64,000 nt of DNA, from NCBI GenBank assembly GCA_965153455.1, contig OZ234502.1:2273267-2337266 (forward strand). The letters run 5' to 3'. The notes beneath the pieces were generated by a model. The model searched no databases. It had not been told where the DNA came from and saw only the letters and a program-made list of their open reading frames with translations. Of this stretch, positions 37,560 through 50,109 are shown in pieces. This DNA comes from Sphagnum compactum. Taxonomy: Eukaryota > Bryophyta > Sphagnopsida > Sphagnales. The first letter of the stretch is position 1, and every line of letters begins with the position of its first letter. Position numbers and translations under genes: made by a program.

Positions 37560-38345
37560 AATAGTGAAAGGAAAAAAATAGGTGATGATTCTCAAAACAC
37601 CGTGATTGATTTGGAATTATCCTCAATCCAAGAGAGGGATAACCAAGATATTGCAAAAGGAACTATTGTTTATTCACAAGGGAAAGGGGTTCCTTCAAAG
37701 GCTAAGGGAAAATATACAACGCAAAAGCATCAAAAGGAAGTTGTGATGATACAAGCCAAGCAAGCTACCCAATAAAACACATATTGGCAAACAAAGATTT
37801 TGCCGATTAACCCACCTTAACTTCTAGAAACAATGGTGGTAACGGAAGATGTTGATCCATTTCAACATATAATAGAATTAAACCAATAAATAATAGAAGA
37901 ACAAAAAACCTTTCCAGAACGTTGAGAGAAGTGATAAACACTCTCATTGCCACTAATGAGCACGTATTTGATGAGACCTCCATTATCATTAGGGGATGTA
38001 AAGAATGAAACATCAATTAGATCTTGTCACTAACCAGTTACGAATAGCTAAAGAAAAGATGATCAAACCAAAAATATTTGCAAAGTGGTTAAAGGAATAG
38101 GAACTAACCAAGGATGCATTTGTTGTGCAAAATTAGGCATAAAGATAAAGAGTTACATCACATTTGAAAAAAATGACAAGACAAATGTAGGCACAATTGA
38201 TGACACGATTGGCCGAAGACTCACAAATCAAGGTATCAAGAGGAGTGTAGAAGTTATGGCCTTGAAAGTGCATTTAAAGCCTTCATCTACCAAAAACATA
38301 AGTAGAAATCAGCAACTCAATCTTTACATCATGTTGTGCAAAGCT
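37560..38345 (+). pseudogene. Decayed coding-like segment, family unknown
   Basis: The plus strand carries open stretches interrupted by stops: a polar, lysine-rich piece (near 37590-37770) and a piece near 38015-38085 reading KHQLDLVTNQLRIAKEKM, which looks helical. Frequent TAA/TAG and frame changes make a working gene unlikely. It may be a retroelement gag-like remnant. I do not recognise a domain. Confidence 0.25.
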
Positions 38346-38379
38346 TGAATCCACACTTCGTACTGTAAATCGTCAATAG

Positions 38380-38905
38380 ACTCTGGGTTTAAGGAGTTTT
38401 TGGGGTTAGGGTTAGGGTTTGAATTGAAAAAAGGAAAATTGGGCTTATGGTTGTGTACATGTTCTTGGAAAAATACAAGTTGCTGAAGGACTTGGAACAG
38501 GATCGTGACCTGCTGCGCCGTCGCTTGGATGAGGAGCTAATTGCAAAGGTTAGCAGGTCTGAGTCTTTGGTTGTTTGTGCCTTGCTCATAAGGAGGAGTG
38601 GCAGGAAGCTTGTAATTCCTTGAATTATAAGCAAATGTCTCAGCAATCATGTATAATGTTAAATGTGGTGGTCTTCTATTATGGAGTTGTGGGAATTTGG
38701 AACCTTTTGGCAGACTTCTGTCTGTGGAATGGGAGTTCTTTATTCCTATGATATTCTCAGGCCAGCAGATAGCACCATATGTGGCTCCACTTTGTACAAC
38801 ATGTTTCTGTTCAAGAGTCGTGTTACGCTGTTGGTTGAAGATTGGACAGAGGGAGGCAAAGTTGTAGGGGCTCTGGCGTGTGGACCATTTGGAGCTCAGA
38901 AATAA
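38380..38905 (+). other. Gene-like island with telo-box and candidate first exon
   Basis: Composition becomes less AT-rich. TTAGGGTTAGGGTTT at 38404-38418 contains a plant telo-box (reverse complement AAACCCTAA), common upstream of housekeeping genes. An ATG at about 38449 opens a helical, charged stretch (LEKYKLLKDLEQDRDLLRRR, then LDEELIAK) ending at AAG followed by GTTAGC, a usable donor. Further right, 38663-38905 is an 80-codon open frame ending FGAQK. No downstream exons that complete a gene are evident, so this may be a gene fragment carried by a transposon. Confidence 0.3.
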
Positions 38906-40150
38906 TTTGAGGGAGTGTCTGCGACTCTGTAAAGAAGAGGTTGCTTAGGGTGAGATATTTGCATCTCTTGTTGCACCCAAAATTAAATTTTAGCTAAAAT
39001 TAAATTTGAGCTGAAAAGACATTAAGAAGAATGAAATATGTGACTAAAAATGAATTGTTCAACTAGAATGTAATACATCTGGCATTTCAATAATGCCATG
39101 GGAACATTTTGTGAAAGCTTTTGTTGATGAACTCAATGGACCCACAATCCTTGTTGGGAGATAATCAATTGCAAATGTAGCCATGTTATAAAACACCTCA
39201 ATGAGGCACCTAGTAGTGCCAAGATTAAAGTTAAGTCAAAGTGATTCACTTGCAATTTATTTTGAAAATGTGTTTATTGCATGGATGTAGTGTATAGTTG
39301 AAGCTCATATATTTGAAAACCAAATTTGATAAACCGTGTATACTTGATGTTGGTCGGTTTTTTGATGTAAGGTTTGAAGTCTACATTTACGAAGGAAGGA
39401 TTCCTAGGGTGGCAAGTTGAGTTTACTTTGTGTGTGTCGTTTTTTTGGTTTCATTGTGAAGGTCATGGTTATGGATTCCTTATCAAGGTTGGGTAACAAC
39501 AAAAATAAGGATAGACATTAGGGGTGATATAAGGTCATGTTGTAAAGAGGGAAAAAGTTGCAAAATGACAATGATGTTGTCAAGCTTGAAGAAAAGAAGT
39601 TCACAAAATATCCCGATAGGAGAATGGGGTCCTTGAAAATGGTCAAGAGATTGTGAACCCTTGTGCTAGTTCCTGAAACTAAAAAGGCCATGTAAATCAT
39701 ATTTCAAAAAATTGAGAAAACCCTGCATGCATTTCCTAGCATTTCCATGCATTTCCTAGCATTCTCACAAAGGAGGTAGTGATGTAGAAGGTTTTTTTCT
39801 AATCCCATTGTGATAATTTTGTTCCAAACCTTGATGAAATTTTGAAGGATACCTTTGTCGAAAGAGAGTTTATGTTTGAGTAAATGCAATTGTTGTCAAA
39901 GTGAAAGAAACAAGCACTTTAATGACGTTGGTGATGAAACATGCCATCTTGACAGCTTGGGTGATTGGTAGTTTGACAACTTCACTTAGGTAAAAAACTG
40001 GATTGTTGAAGGTACATCCCAAGAATATATGTCACCATGGTTATTCGCCATAGGGAGTCCATGCAATCATCGATGCTAGTCATATTTTAGTCATTCATTA
40101 CATGATATTTTGGCAATACATATGACTTGTCCTATATAACTTCACAATTG
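38906..40150. other. Intergenic DNA, nothing recognisable
   Basis: AT-rich, with a short direct repeat (GCATTTCCATGCATTTCCTAGC near 39729-39760). Minus-strand open segments at 39518-39700 and 39704-39889 have no domain. Confidence 0.4.
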
Positions 40151-40318
40151 TGGTTTATGACTATAAGATAAAAATGTTGTCTCGAACATACAACTCATTT
40201 GTCATGACTAAAGGTCAATGATAGAAAATTGTATTGGGATTATTGGCTAAACAAATGGAAGTGCAACTTGACAAATCCAAAATAATGGGTTGACATTTCA
40301 TTCATTCAATTCTCCTTT
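40151..40318 (+). repeat. Dispersed repeat, inverted partner of the right end of the window
   Basis: The complement of 63838-64000 reads almost identically from TTTATGACTATAAGATAAAA to the 'ttcattcaattctcc' end. Only a handful of differences are visible over about 165 bp. The partner runs off the right edge of the window. Confidence 0.85.
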
Positions 40319-40809
40319 TTTGCTCACAAATAAACCATTATATGACCTATCCACAAAAAATGAGAACAACATGTTAATATGATGGACATTTAAGTATAAT
40401 TCAAAACTCATAAGTTACTCATATGGACTTCTATGGACTTTTGTGGACACTGCAACATGCAAAATCAAACTATCAAGGACTAGATATGCACTTTTATAGA
40501 CAAAACATGTTGAAGTATATAATGTTAGGGAAAACAAATGGTTAATAACATCTTTAAGGTACTCTTGTCTAGAAAATTGAAGTATTAAGGACTTCTATAC
40601 ACATATGATGGACATTTATGGCAAAAATTGGTTAACACTATGGATTCATGTGCACAATAGGGACACATAATGCACTTTTTACAAAATTCCAACCAAACTG
40701 ATTACCTCCAAGGAATCACACAGACAATTATGTATATAACACAAAGCATGGAGTGACAAACATGTCATGAGGACTTCCATGGACTTCGACTTCCTGTTTC
40801 TAGATTTTA

Positions 40810-41370
40810 TGGATGCAAAAGACAAATAATAAGAATATGTATGTGAACATTGAACAAGCAAGGATGGATCTAGCACCTTCAAACTTAGAGTTATGGGCTT
40901 TTGTGGCAAAAGTTTTTTCAAACTCCTAATTCCAAAATGGTCACTCAAGGAAATCCAACAAATTTGCAATAATATGAAGAATGTCAGCTGTTACATTTAT
41001 GGATGCAGAAGACAAAAAAGAAGAGTTACACTTGTGTGAACACTGAACAAGCAGGGATGGATCCAACACCTTTAGAATTAGGGTTATAATTCTGGACTGA
41101 TATGGCAAAAATTTCTATAGACTTCCAATTCCAGAATGGTCATTTAGTGAAATCCAACAAACTTGTAATGAATATGAAGACTGGGCTAGTTACATTTATG
41201 GATGCAGAAAGTAAACAATGAGACTTGTATGAACACCGAACAAGCAAGGATGGATCCAAAACCTTCAAACTTAAGGTTATAATTATGGACTATTGTGGCA
41301 AAAGTTTCTTCAGACTTCCAATTCTGGTCACTCAATGAAATCCAAAAAAGTTGTAATGAATATGAAAACT
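40810..41370. repeat. Tandem array, about 190-200-bp unit, three copies
   Basis: TTTATGGATGCA.AA begins each unit (near 40806, 40997 and 41195). Each unit continues with 'gaacaagca.ggatggatcca', 'ggcaaaa.ttt' and 'tccaattc..gtca.t.a.tgaaatccaac'. Copies are clearly diverged. No reading frame spans them. Confidence 0.75.
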
Positions 41371-41411
41371 ACTAATTACAATCCTTAAACTTCACATTCA
41401 AAGTGCATTTG

Positions 41412-42882
41412 CTACAAAATTATCAAATAGAAATAAGACTCAAATATGAAAACTTTATACCTTTGGAAGCATAAACTTTGTGCTTGGGTGGGTGCCGTGG
41501 TCTCGAAGATGGATCTCTCACTAAAGCATGGTTTAGAATTGCAGCACTTTTGGTTTTTAATTCCTAAAGAATGCCACCACGCCTCATGCATGTCCTCTTC
41601 ACACCTAACTTGGATGCACTTGGTGGAAGTGCTGAAGTGCAAATAAGCACACCAACAATGATACACATGCTTGCAAGATGTTATTTTGCCTACCCATAAA
41701 GGTGCGAATCCAAGCCCACAAAATACACACAACCCAATTGATAGAGGTTCCTCAAACTGTAATTTGTTAACCAAACTTGAAGGCAATGTTGCAACAATAT
41801 TTTGACGGGATAAGCTTTTATGAATGTTGGAAGACAACATTCTAGCAACATCACGATTTTGTTTAGCAAGAAAAACTTTCTTTTTTTCACCCAAAACCCT
41901 ATTGCTCAAGATGTCACGATCTTGGCAAACTTTTTCAAACTCCACTTTCCCCTCTTTTGTAAGCTCCATAATCTTTTATTTGGCATTTTTGGTACTCAAT
42001 CTTCTTCTACAACCCTTCCACCTTCTTTTGCAATTCTTCCCTGCCACTTTCAGTTTCATCTTGTTTATCCAACTTTGAAACTGTTATGTCCAATCCCAAA
42101 ACCAAAGTGCCAAGCTTTTCTGTTGCCAATTTCACATTATTAATCCAATCATCCATCAAGCCTTGGGCCCACATATTTGCCCTCTAAACATCATCATGAA
42201 CAGCTCTTGCAAGCCCTTTTTGGGCTTCAAGGTCAAGAACTAAACTGTCTATAAAGTCCATGTATCGCAAAACCTCTTCTAACACAACCGATCCGTGTTT
42301 CGTGCAATCACTACTAACGCAAAAATCTGCATTGTTTGTAACATCTCTTTTTTCTTCGGCATCACTCAAAGTTTCTAAGAAACCCTTATGCCAACATTGT
42401 TGCTCCTGGTTTGTCCATTCCACATAAAATGCCAAGTTCATAGGCTTTCCTGCCATCTCCATAGCTACCCCTCTAGCAAAGCCCAAAGACACCACCCTTG
42501 TAACAAGAACACAATGCTTCTAATGAATGACCATCCATAAATTGTCAAATTTTTCAATCAACACAGGATCCTAGTTAAAAACATAACTATGACCATTCTT
42601 ATCGGTTTGAAGTATTTTGCAACTTCTTTTGTTGATATATCTCGTGGAATTTGGACGTGTTTTGGGCTCATGCTTATTGCGCATAGTTAATTTTTTTGCA
42701 AATTCCTTTCGTGTAATGGGACCACCATTTCCAATCTTAGGAAGTTCTGCGTATAGAGGAGCGACAAATCCTAATGGTTTGAAACTACCTTTCAAACTAG
42801 ACTCAAGCTTCACTCTTCTCCTAAAAGCACAAGGAAGTGGAGGAGGTAAAAAAGGTACAAGTTGTGAACTAGGTTCTGTCAT
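41412..42882 (-). pseudogene. Decayed gene with RING-like cysteine/histidine cluster
   Basis: The minus strand carries one protein-like series. First, 42882-42571 starts MTEPSSQLVPFLPPPLP, with a Pro-rich start and basic middle. After two stops the same frame continues at 42495-42184 (WTNQEQQCWHKGFLETL, helical) and, past one further stop, toward 42010. A frameshift follows, then a 185-codon frame (41969-41412) with a coiled-coil-like start and a cluster C-x2-C...C-x-H-x2-H-x-W-C...C near 41740-41620, like a RING-H2 finger. RING domains act as ubiquitin ligases, but a transposon-borne zinc protein is equally possible. Three stops and a shift make it non-functional unless it is spliced. Confidence 0.5.
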
Positions 42883-43257
42883 TTTCTCTAAGTTACAAAT
42901 TACCAAGCTCACAAAAGAAAAAACTCAAATGCACTCAAAAATTATACTGAGTCGGTCAGAAACTCGTGTGCTGGCAATATGTAAATTATTCAAGTAACTT
43001 GAAAAACTAAACCCAAAAGATTATTTCCATCGTGGACTTCTTTCATGCAAGGTGAAAACAAGGAATTTAAAAAAAAAACCCAGCGCGCACTTTCCTGTGG
43101 TCACAATTTCACGTGTCTACATAAGGTCTACATAGGGCCCAAACCTGACAAAATCCAACAACCTAGTTTTTCGACCCATTTGAATTTGTGCCATTTTTTT
43201 TTACTAGGGAACTTTTTAAAGGACTTGATGTGCTGAAATTTAGCCACCCTAACATGC

Positions 43258-45292
43258 TTCAACACACATCGCAACACCAATTCACGTATTACCATTATGT
43301 CAATACTCCATATGGAAGAACATTTTATACTTGTGATACGAAATGACAGTGTTGTAAAACTTACATTCTCTCCCACTTGTCCAAAATGATCAAATACCAT
43401 GGATCCCACACATTCTGCCTATGTTACATTGAAAGTATAGAAGAATAAAATATTTGATTAAATGATTACAATAATAATATGCTTAGATTCTACTTTAAGG
43501 GCTACACAATGAAATTGAGCACCAATTGCAAATGCAATATAACAATATGAAATTTTAAACACCCATAAAAGTTTCACCCCTCCTTCCAAAGATATATGGT
43601 AGTCATTGCTTGTTAAACAACACAAAGCACACCGTGACACACCTTAAAAGAGAAAGTGAGTTTGGAATGCATGCTGTGATTTTTATCACCCAACACAATT
43701 TGACAACCAAAACGATTTGGTTGTCACATAAATGGTAATGAGAAAAATTCGATCGTCCCACAAATGTCGATTGAAAAGTTTCAATGATCATAATTTTGAT
43801 GACCAAATTTTTTATATCACCCCAGGAACGATAATCGAAAAGTTCTGATCAGTGAAAGTTCAACGATCAAAATTTTTCAATCATTGTTATTGCAATGACC
43901 AAATTTGTTTTCAATCACAATGCATTCAAAGGGCAGTCCTAGTGAAAACGAAAATTTTCTTACGTCCATCCTAATGGATGAAACCAACACGTTAAGACAA
44001 AAGTGGACATGCCTCCTCTTGAAACAAAATGGGCACATCGGGTCCGTTCTGAATATTTGTTTGAATATTTTGTTGCCCAAAACATAAAAAACTGGAACAG
44101 TAACGCCAAGACACATGGGAAGAAAAAGATGCAACTGCAACCCCAGCAACCTGGGAAGAAAAAGATGCATCTGCAACAGAAACATGCCCAGGTACACACC
44201 CCTAGTACCCATAACATGTCCAAAACATGCATAACATGGACCCAAAACATGATTAGGGTGGCGTGTTCAAGTGAAGGCTACCAGGGTCAAGAGACCCTCT
44301 ACTTTCAGACCCTACCGAGAAGTTCTTGGCAATACCCCAGGTCAGGTTCAATGGTAGAGGACATGACAGAGCTTTCAGATGCTCACTGATGCGTTTGATC
44401 TTGAGACTTTTGTGTTACCAAACTGGGTCCGGAGCACTAAGCCATCAACCTTGGGGGCAGAGGCTATACCTATGAGCCTCCACCCGTGGGGCCCTTCTGC
44501 ATCATGTTTTCAGTGCGTCATTTAATTTTATTCCCAGGTTGCTGGGGTTGCACTTGCATCTTTTTCATCCCAGCTGTCTTGGCGTAAGAAAATTTTCATT
44601 TTCACTAGGATTGCCCTTTGGATGCATTGTGATTGAAAACAAATTTGGTCATTGCAATGACGGTGATTGAAAAAATTTAGTCATCAAACTTGCAGTGATA
44701 AGTTTTTTTTTATTATTGTTCTTGGGGTGATAGAAAATTTTTGGTCGTCAAAATTATGACAATTGAAACTTTTTGATTGAGATTCTGAAGACGATCGAAG
44801 TTTTTTCGTTGCCATTTATGTGATGATTGAATAGTTTTGGTTGTCAAATTGTGTTGGGTAATAAAAATCAAAGTATGCATTTCAAACTCACTTCCTCCTT
44901 TAAGGTGAGTCATGGTGGGCTTTTTGTTGTTTAACAAGCAATGATTCTCGTATATCTTTGGAAGGAGACGAGAAACCTTTGTAGGTGTCTAAATTTTTAG
45001 ATTATTATATTGCATTTGTAATTGGTGTTCAATTTCATTACGTAGCCCTTAAGGTAGAATCTAAACATCTTCTGATAGTAATCCTTTAATCAAATATTTT
45101 ATTCTTGTATATTTTCAATGTAACATAAGCAAAATGTGTGGGATCCATGATATTTGATAACTTTGGACAAGTGGAGTAAAGCGGAATGTAAGTTTTGCAA
45201 CAATGTCATTTTGTATCACAAGTATAAAATGCTCTTCCATAGGGACTATTGACATAATGGTAATGCATGAGTTGGTGTTGCGATGTGTTCAA
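43258..45292. mobile_element. Foldback structure: inverted duplication of a hAT 5' region around a repeat module
   Basis: 43258-43960 is the reverse complement of about 44590-45292 (roughly 700-bp arms), shown by matching runs at 43399-43470 with 45060-45160 and at 43900-43965 with 44585-44650. The right arm is collinear with the transposase remnant that follows it, so the left arm is the extra copy. The loop holds repeat copy 2 (44024-44586), which has its own inverted ends (44102-44158 and 44528-44586). Confidence 0.85.
44024..44586 (-). repeat. Dispersed repeat module (copy 2) with about 57-bp inverted ends
   Basis: The ends (ACGCCAAGACACATGGGAAG onward at 44102, complement at 44528-44586) are inverted copies of each other. 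The interior, read on the minus strand, matches 24402-24870, including the A-box-like GATGGCTTAGTGCTCCGG. The left end also has the flank seen at 24255-24340. Confidence 0.75.
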
Positions 45293-47015
45293 AGGCATAG
45301 GCACAAATGAAAGCATTATTTGCCACTTGTGGGAGAATTGTCTCTTGACCACTAGATGACATGTTTATACCAACCCTTGATGGGTCAATAGAGAACATGG
45401 ATGTTGAAACATCAAACCCTTTAATAGAAAGAAAATATGTTTTGACATCTCAAGTGGAAGGGGCACAAATTTTCGCTTTGCTTGCAAACAACACAAAAGG
45501 TCCTTATAGATCCACAAATAATGACACTCAAACCTTCTAACATATCTCATTATTAGAGGGATTAAACTTAGCCAAAAGACAAGAGTTGGACAAAAAGTGG
45601 GTGATTTTCTTTTATGAAACATCCATTTCAATGTTGTGTAACACTCAATGTTCAAAAAAGATATGAAAGCAACGTTCAAATCCGCATCACACCATGGATT
45701 GTGCATAAATTTGTTAAAGCAATCCAAGGTTGATGTGTCCAAACATATTTATGAGAGGATGTGAAATTTCATTCGCAAGTATGGAATAATCATTTGTTCG
45801 AACAATTGAGACAATGTTGCACAACATCCATTGTTTAACATAATAATTGTTTTTACTAATGTCAATGTATTGATAAGTACCATTGACACAATAAGGGAAT
45901 GTAAGGATGTGTAATACATGGGTCCAAGCATGTTAAAATGGACCAAAAAGTACATCCGCGCAAATCCAAATTTTAAATATGGTATTTTTTCAACAAAAAC
46001 ATAAGAAATTCGGCTCAATTTTTTTTAAAAGTCTCGTTATGGAAGCCTCCATGCTCCATTGAGTTTTTATGAGTTGAATACAAAATTTGAAAAACTTTAG
46101 TACAATAAAAGAAGGTAAAAAATAGGAATGAAACTAATAGGTTAATATTGCACTTCATTCCTACTTCTACATTAGATGTCAAATATATTTTGATTCTATT
46201 ATGAATATTTTAAAAATTCAAAAATATATTTAGCATGCCATTGATTTAAAAATAAAAGAGATCCAATATTTAATCTACTTGTGCTTGAATTTTAATCTAC
46301 TTTACAGGTTGTGACATTTGTTTGATTTTGATGAATATTTATAAACCTACTTTAAACATGTGGTTTTTAAATATAGTTGTAGCAAGGTCATATAACTTCA
46401 TATAATTAAACATTAAAATTAATAATATTTTAAAATTTAATATACGAAGCCTTACTTGATGGCCATTTTCCATTTATGTTGCAAAGTAATTATTTGGTCT
46501 ACTCTACCATGCTTTCTTTTACATATATAATGCAACATATAATGAAAGTGTTGGAGTAAACAACATTGTACATATTTGTATAGACAATGTTTCGAGCATG
46601 TTGAATGTAGTTAACCTTCTAATCTATTGTTTTCCAAGCCTTTACTTTCAAGGTTGGGTTATTCATTGTTTAGAATTCCTATTAGAAGATTGGGGGAAAT
46701 AAGCATGGGTAAAGTGAATTGTGAAAATGGCAAATCTGTTTTTTGTTCATATGGCAACACCACACACCACTAACAATCTTCGTCATCATGAAACCAACCT
46801 AATGCTTTTGAAACCCCAATGAAATGTGATTTGTAATCAATTTTTGATGGTTGAATGATCGTTTAAATGTAGACTTGCTATTGAACAACCTATTATAAAT
46901 TTGGAATGGATAACCTTTGTCAACACATTGCATGGCGCCCATCATCACAAGTATCTCACCAAGGCTAGATATGTTCGAGCCAACATAAGGAAGGATGCAT
47001 CACAAACTTAACGTC
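45140..47015 (+). pseudogene. hAT-type transposase pseudogene (BED finger, DUF659-like core)
   Basis: Plus-strand fragments follow the order of plant hAT transposases. A BED-finger-like AECKFCNNVILYHKYKMLFH lies at about 45185-45245. KKWVIFFYETSI is near 45595, KSASHHGLCINLLKQSKVDV near 45680 and YGIIICS..NVAQHPLFNIII near 45780. The frame then decays to about 46020. After a gap it resumes at ICIDNVSSMLNVVNLLIY (46580), HCLEFLLEDWGK (46665), RHHETNLMLL (46785), and FVNTLHGAHHHKYLTKARYV and RANIRKD to about 47005. Stops and shifts occur throughout. Bases 46021-46555 show no transposase sequence and look like an insertion or replaced segment. hAT enzymes cut and paste DNA in the nucleus; this copy cannot. 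Confidence 0.8.
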
Positions 47016-47079
47016 TCACGAGTTAGTAATGGAAATTGTGCAAAATTGGTTCATTAATAATTTGTACCTTTCACATATT

Positions 47080-49330
47080 GATATCATGTTACCGCATGAG
47101 CTTAAAGCCTAAGCTTATATTTGGGATGGTAAAATGTCTTTTCCCCTATACACATGCAAGTAAAACTCAAGAATTTAATCACAAAATGAATGTTGTACTA
47201 ACAAACTTAAAAACAAATATGGGGATGAATGTAAGCATTCATCCTCATTATGGATGAATGATTTTGTCATTCATCTAATGTATGGATGAAATTTTTTTTG
47301 CATTTAATACATTATTTTAATAAATAAATATTTCATTATAAAATTGATGAATTTTTTATTTTACCATTAAATTATTATGAATTTTTTTTCCATAATTTCA
47401 ATTAAGTTTCATGACACGCAATTTAATTATATATGATATAAAATTTATTGAATAATATGATTTAAATTCCATTATAAATGTATTTATTAGATGGATGGTT
47501 ATGGTTTAAAATGCCATTATTTTAAAAATGTTTTAACTATATTACCATTATTATGCTAACATTTGCCCCATGGTCATTATTGTTATATATATATAATTTT
47601 ATTTTTTATTTTTAATTTTATTTTAAAAAATTGGGCAAATTAACCAAGTGTTATTGATGACAGTGCGTTTTTTCCTCCCGTTTAAAAGCATGCCACAACT
47701 TCTTTCAAAACTATTTATAACTATCATTGGCAACAAAGGGGGGTTTTTCTTCATTTTTCATTAAGGGTGCCATGATTTTTTCAAATTTAACCAATGTTGT
47801 TGACAACAATGGGTTTTGAACATTTTAAATATTTCTAAATTATGTAATGACATTAGTGATAATGGGTTTTTGAAATAAACAAAAAAATCAGTTTAAGCAC
47901 ATTAATTAATTTCTTTGAACAACCTATTATCATAAATGATAATGGGATTTTTAAAATAATTATTTATTTTCAAGGCACCCCAATTTTCCACAAAGTAAAT
48001 ATATAACGTTGTTAACAACAATTGGGCGAGCGGGGCAAGGGGGGTTACAGTCATTCTATAACAATATTTCTTGAATTGCTTAACATTGTTCATGAACATT
48101 ATATTTTAAACAAAATTTTAAAAATCATTTTGGTCCCATAATTACATTTTCCCTTACGATCACAATTTCATTATCCATCCTTATTAAATTGCCTTTAAAG
48201 TTTAAGATTTAATATTTGGACAACAAATGAGGATGGATATAAATAACTTTGAATTTATTTATCTTCCAACGATGGATGAATTGCCTCCAATGATTTATTT
48301 ATTTAATTCAAATCATAAATGAAATTCATCCATATGAAATCATTAATCTATGGACATATTCATCCATGTAGGTAGATTAAAATCACATTAAACTTTATGT
48401 TCCAAGCTTAGGCTTCATGCTCATGCACAAGCCATCTTCATTAGGTTCCACTAATTTTTTATTCCCCAAATCATGAACACACAAATAATGACAATGGATA
48501 GATAATGGGTTTAAGGATTACCATTTCGTAATTGGGCACCCAACACACATTGATAAACACACCTTGGTCTCACATGTTGGCCCTTTCATCCATCCTACAA
48601 ATCATATAATCAAAGCCACAATGGCAATGACATTGGACCCAAATACAAACACAAACATTGGTGAACCCTAAGCCATTCATGAAAACATTTTCACTTTTAA
48701 AATTACAACATGATTGGCCCAACATGATTTAAATTTTGACCACCCACCAATTAGCTAATACTTATGATGTTAAACATGTCCACAATTCCAAGTTAGGTGA
48801 AAACTTGTTGCATTGGTAGCTTCCATGAGCCATCCTTGTCCCCTATTCAAAACTTGTCCACACAACAAATCACTTGAAAGAAGAGGCTAGCTAACAATGC
48901 AAGATTATGATCGATTGCACATTGATGATGGCATTACGGATATCAAAGGACAACATTTTACTAAACAAATTGTGACAAAATGCTCAAGGTGGAATATTAT
49001 CATGAACTTGCATGGACAAACATTTTAAAGGCGAAAGAGTGGTGCAATGGAGATGATGACAACGACATCAACATTAATGATGATGGTAGTGAAACCCCAA
49101 ACCATAACAATTACCATGAACCATAACCCCAAAATATTGACCTTGCAATTGATTGTCTTTCCACATCTGATTAGGATTACTTAAGGGGGTTAACCATTTG
49201 GCATTAACAATATACACAAATTAGTTAAAATGCATATCAATAGTAAGTTTTGTACTTATTTTGTTTAAATTGTATGCTTTTGTATAAATAAATTTGTAGC
49301 CACATGATCATAGTTTTGCCATATGTTGAA
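47080..49330. other. AT-rich intergenic DNA with GGATGAAT-type repeats
   Basis: GGATGAAT/ATTCATCC phrases cluster at 47200-47300 and again, inverted, at 48190-48375. The phrase around 'gcatgag..t.aagcctaagctt' at 47093 recurs inverted near 48400-48435, suggesting a diverged TIR element of about 1.35 kb. Between them short palindromic phrases such as 'attgttgacaacaat' recur irregularly. An acidic open piece near 48985-49165 could be a distant hAT tail, but support is weak. Confidence 0.35.
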
Positions 49331-49339
49331 TTATTGTAA

Positions 49340-50095
49340 GGATGTAATATGGGTCAAAACACGGTCAAAGGAGCCAAGGGCGTTAAAGTGAAAGTCCTTT
49401 TCTAAAGACTGCACATGACATATGTCCTTTTTGTGTTGGTTATAATTTAAAATTTGTATTTCAAGTACTCCCTTTAACACTGCATTTTAGATATAAATAT
49501 AAAGTCAAACTTTTTGAAAAGAAAAAATGAAATTTGGCCAAAAACAAACCACTGGACAAATTTTTTAACCCCTTTGTTGTCCATTGTTAGAGTTCAATAG
49601 TTAGTCATTGTGCAACACCTGAAAATGTTGGTGAAAAAAAAGTATGTGACAACCCAAAAAAATGTATACGAAATTAAAATTTTGAAGATGGGAAAATTTG
49701 TGGTGAATGAAAAAGGTGGTGATTGAAAATGTGAACGAGTGAAAATTATCTTCTAAGGCATACCACCAAGGATGAAAAGGGCCTAGTCCTTACTGCTGTC
49801 CTTTTTTCCATTATATTTTGATTCACATTAAAAATTGTCAAATATTTCATAAATACCATATTTTAGACAATTTTGTAATTTTAAATTCAATCATAATCAT
49901 CTTTAAATGTGTTTTTACATGTTTAAAAAAAAAGAGGGGTAAAAACACAGTAAAAAAAGCTAGGGGTGCCAAAGTAAAAGTCCCTTTCCAAGGACTACAC
50001 ATGACACATGTCATATTTTCATTGGTTTATAATTTATAATTGTGTATTTTGGATACACAATTTAACATTACATGTTAAATATAAATACATTTAAA
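49340..50095 (+). repeat. Direct duplication, about 170-bp unit, 590 bp apart
   Basis: 49355-49500 and 49935-50095 share 'aaacac.gt.aaa..agc.a.gggcg.taaagt.aaagtcc.tttc.aa.gactacacatgacatgtc' and following bases with moderate divergence. They bracket unrelated AT-rich DNA. Confidence 0.6.
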
Positions 50096-50109
50096 CTACA
50101 AATTGATTT

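Noticed and set aside
38404-38418. Telomere or interstitial telomeric array
   Set aside because: Only two to three repeats are present; a telo-box next to an ATG fits better.
45365-46018. 125- and 89-codon minus-strand frames
   Set aside because: The plus strand in this region is a hAT transposase remnant; these are its antisense shadows.
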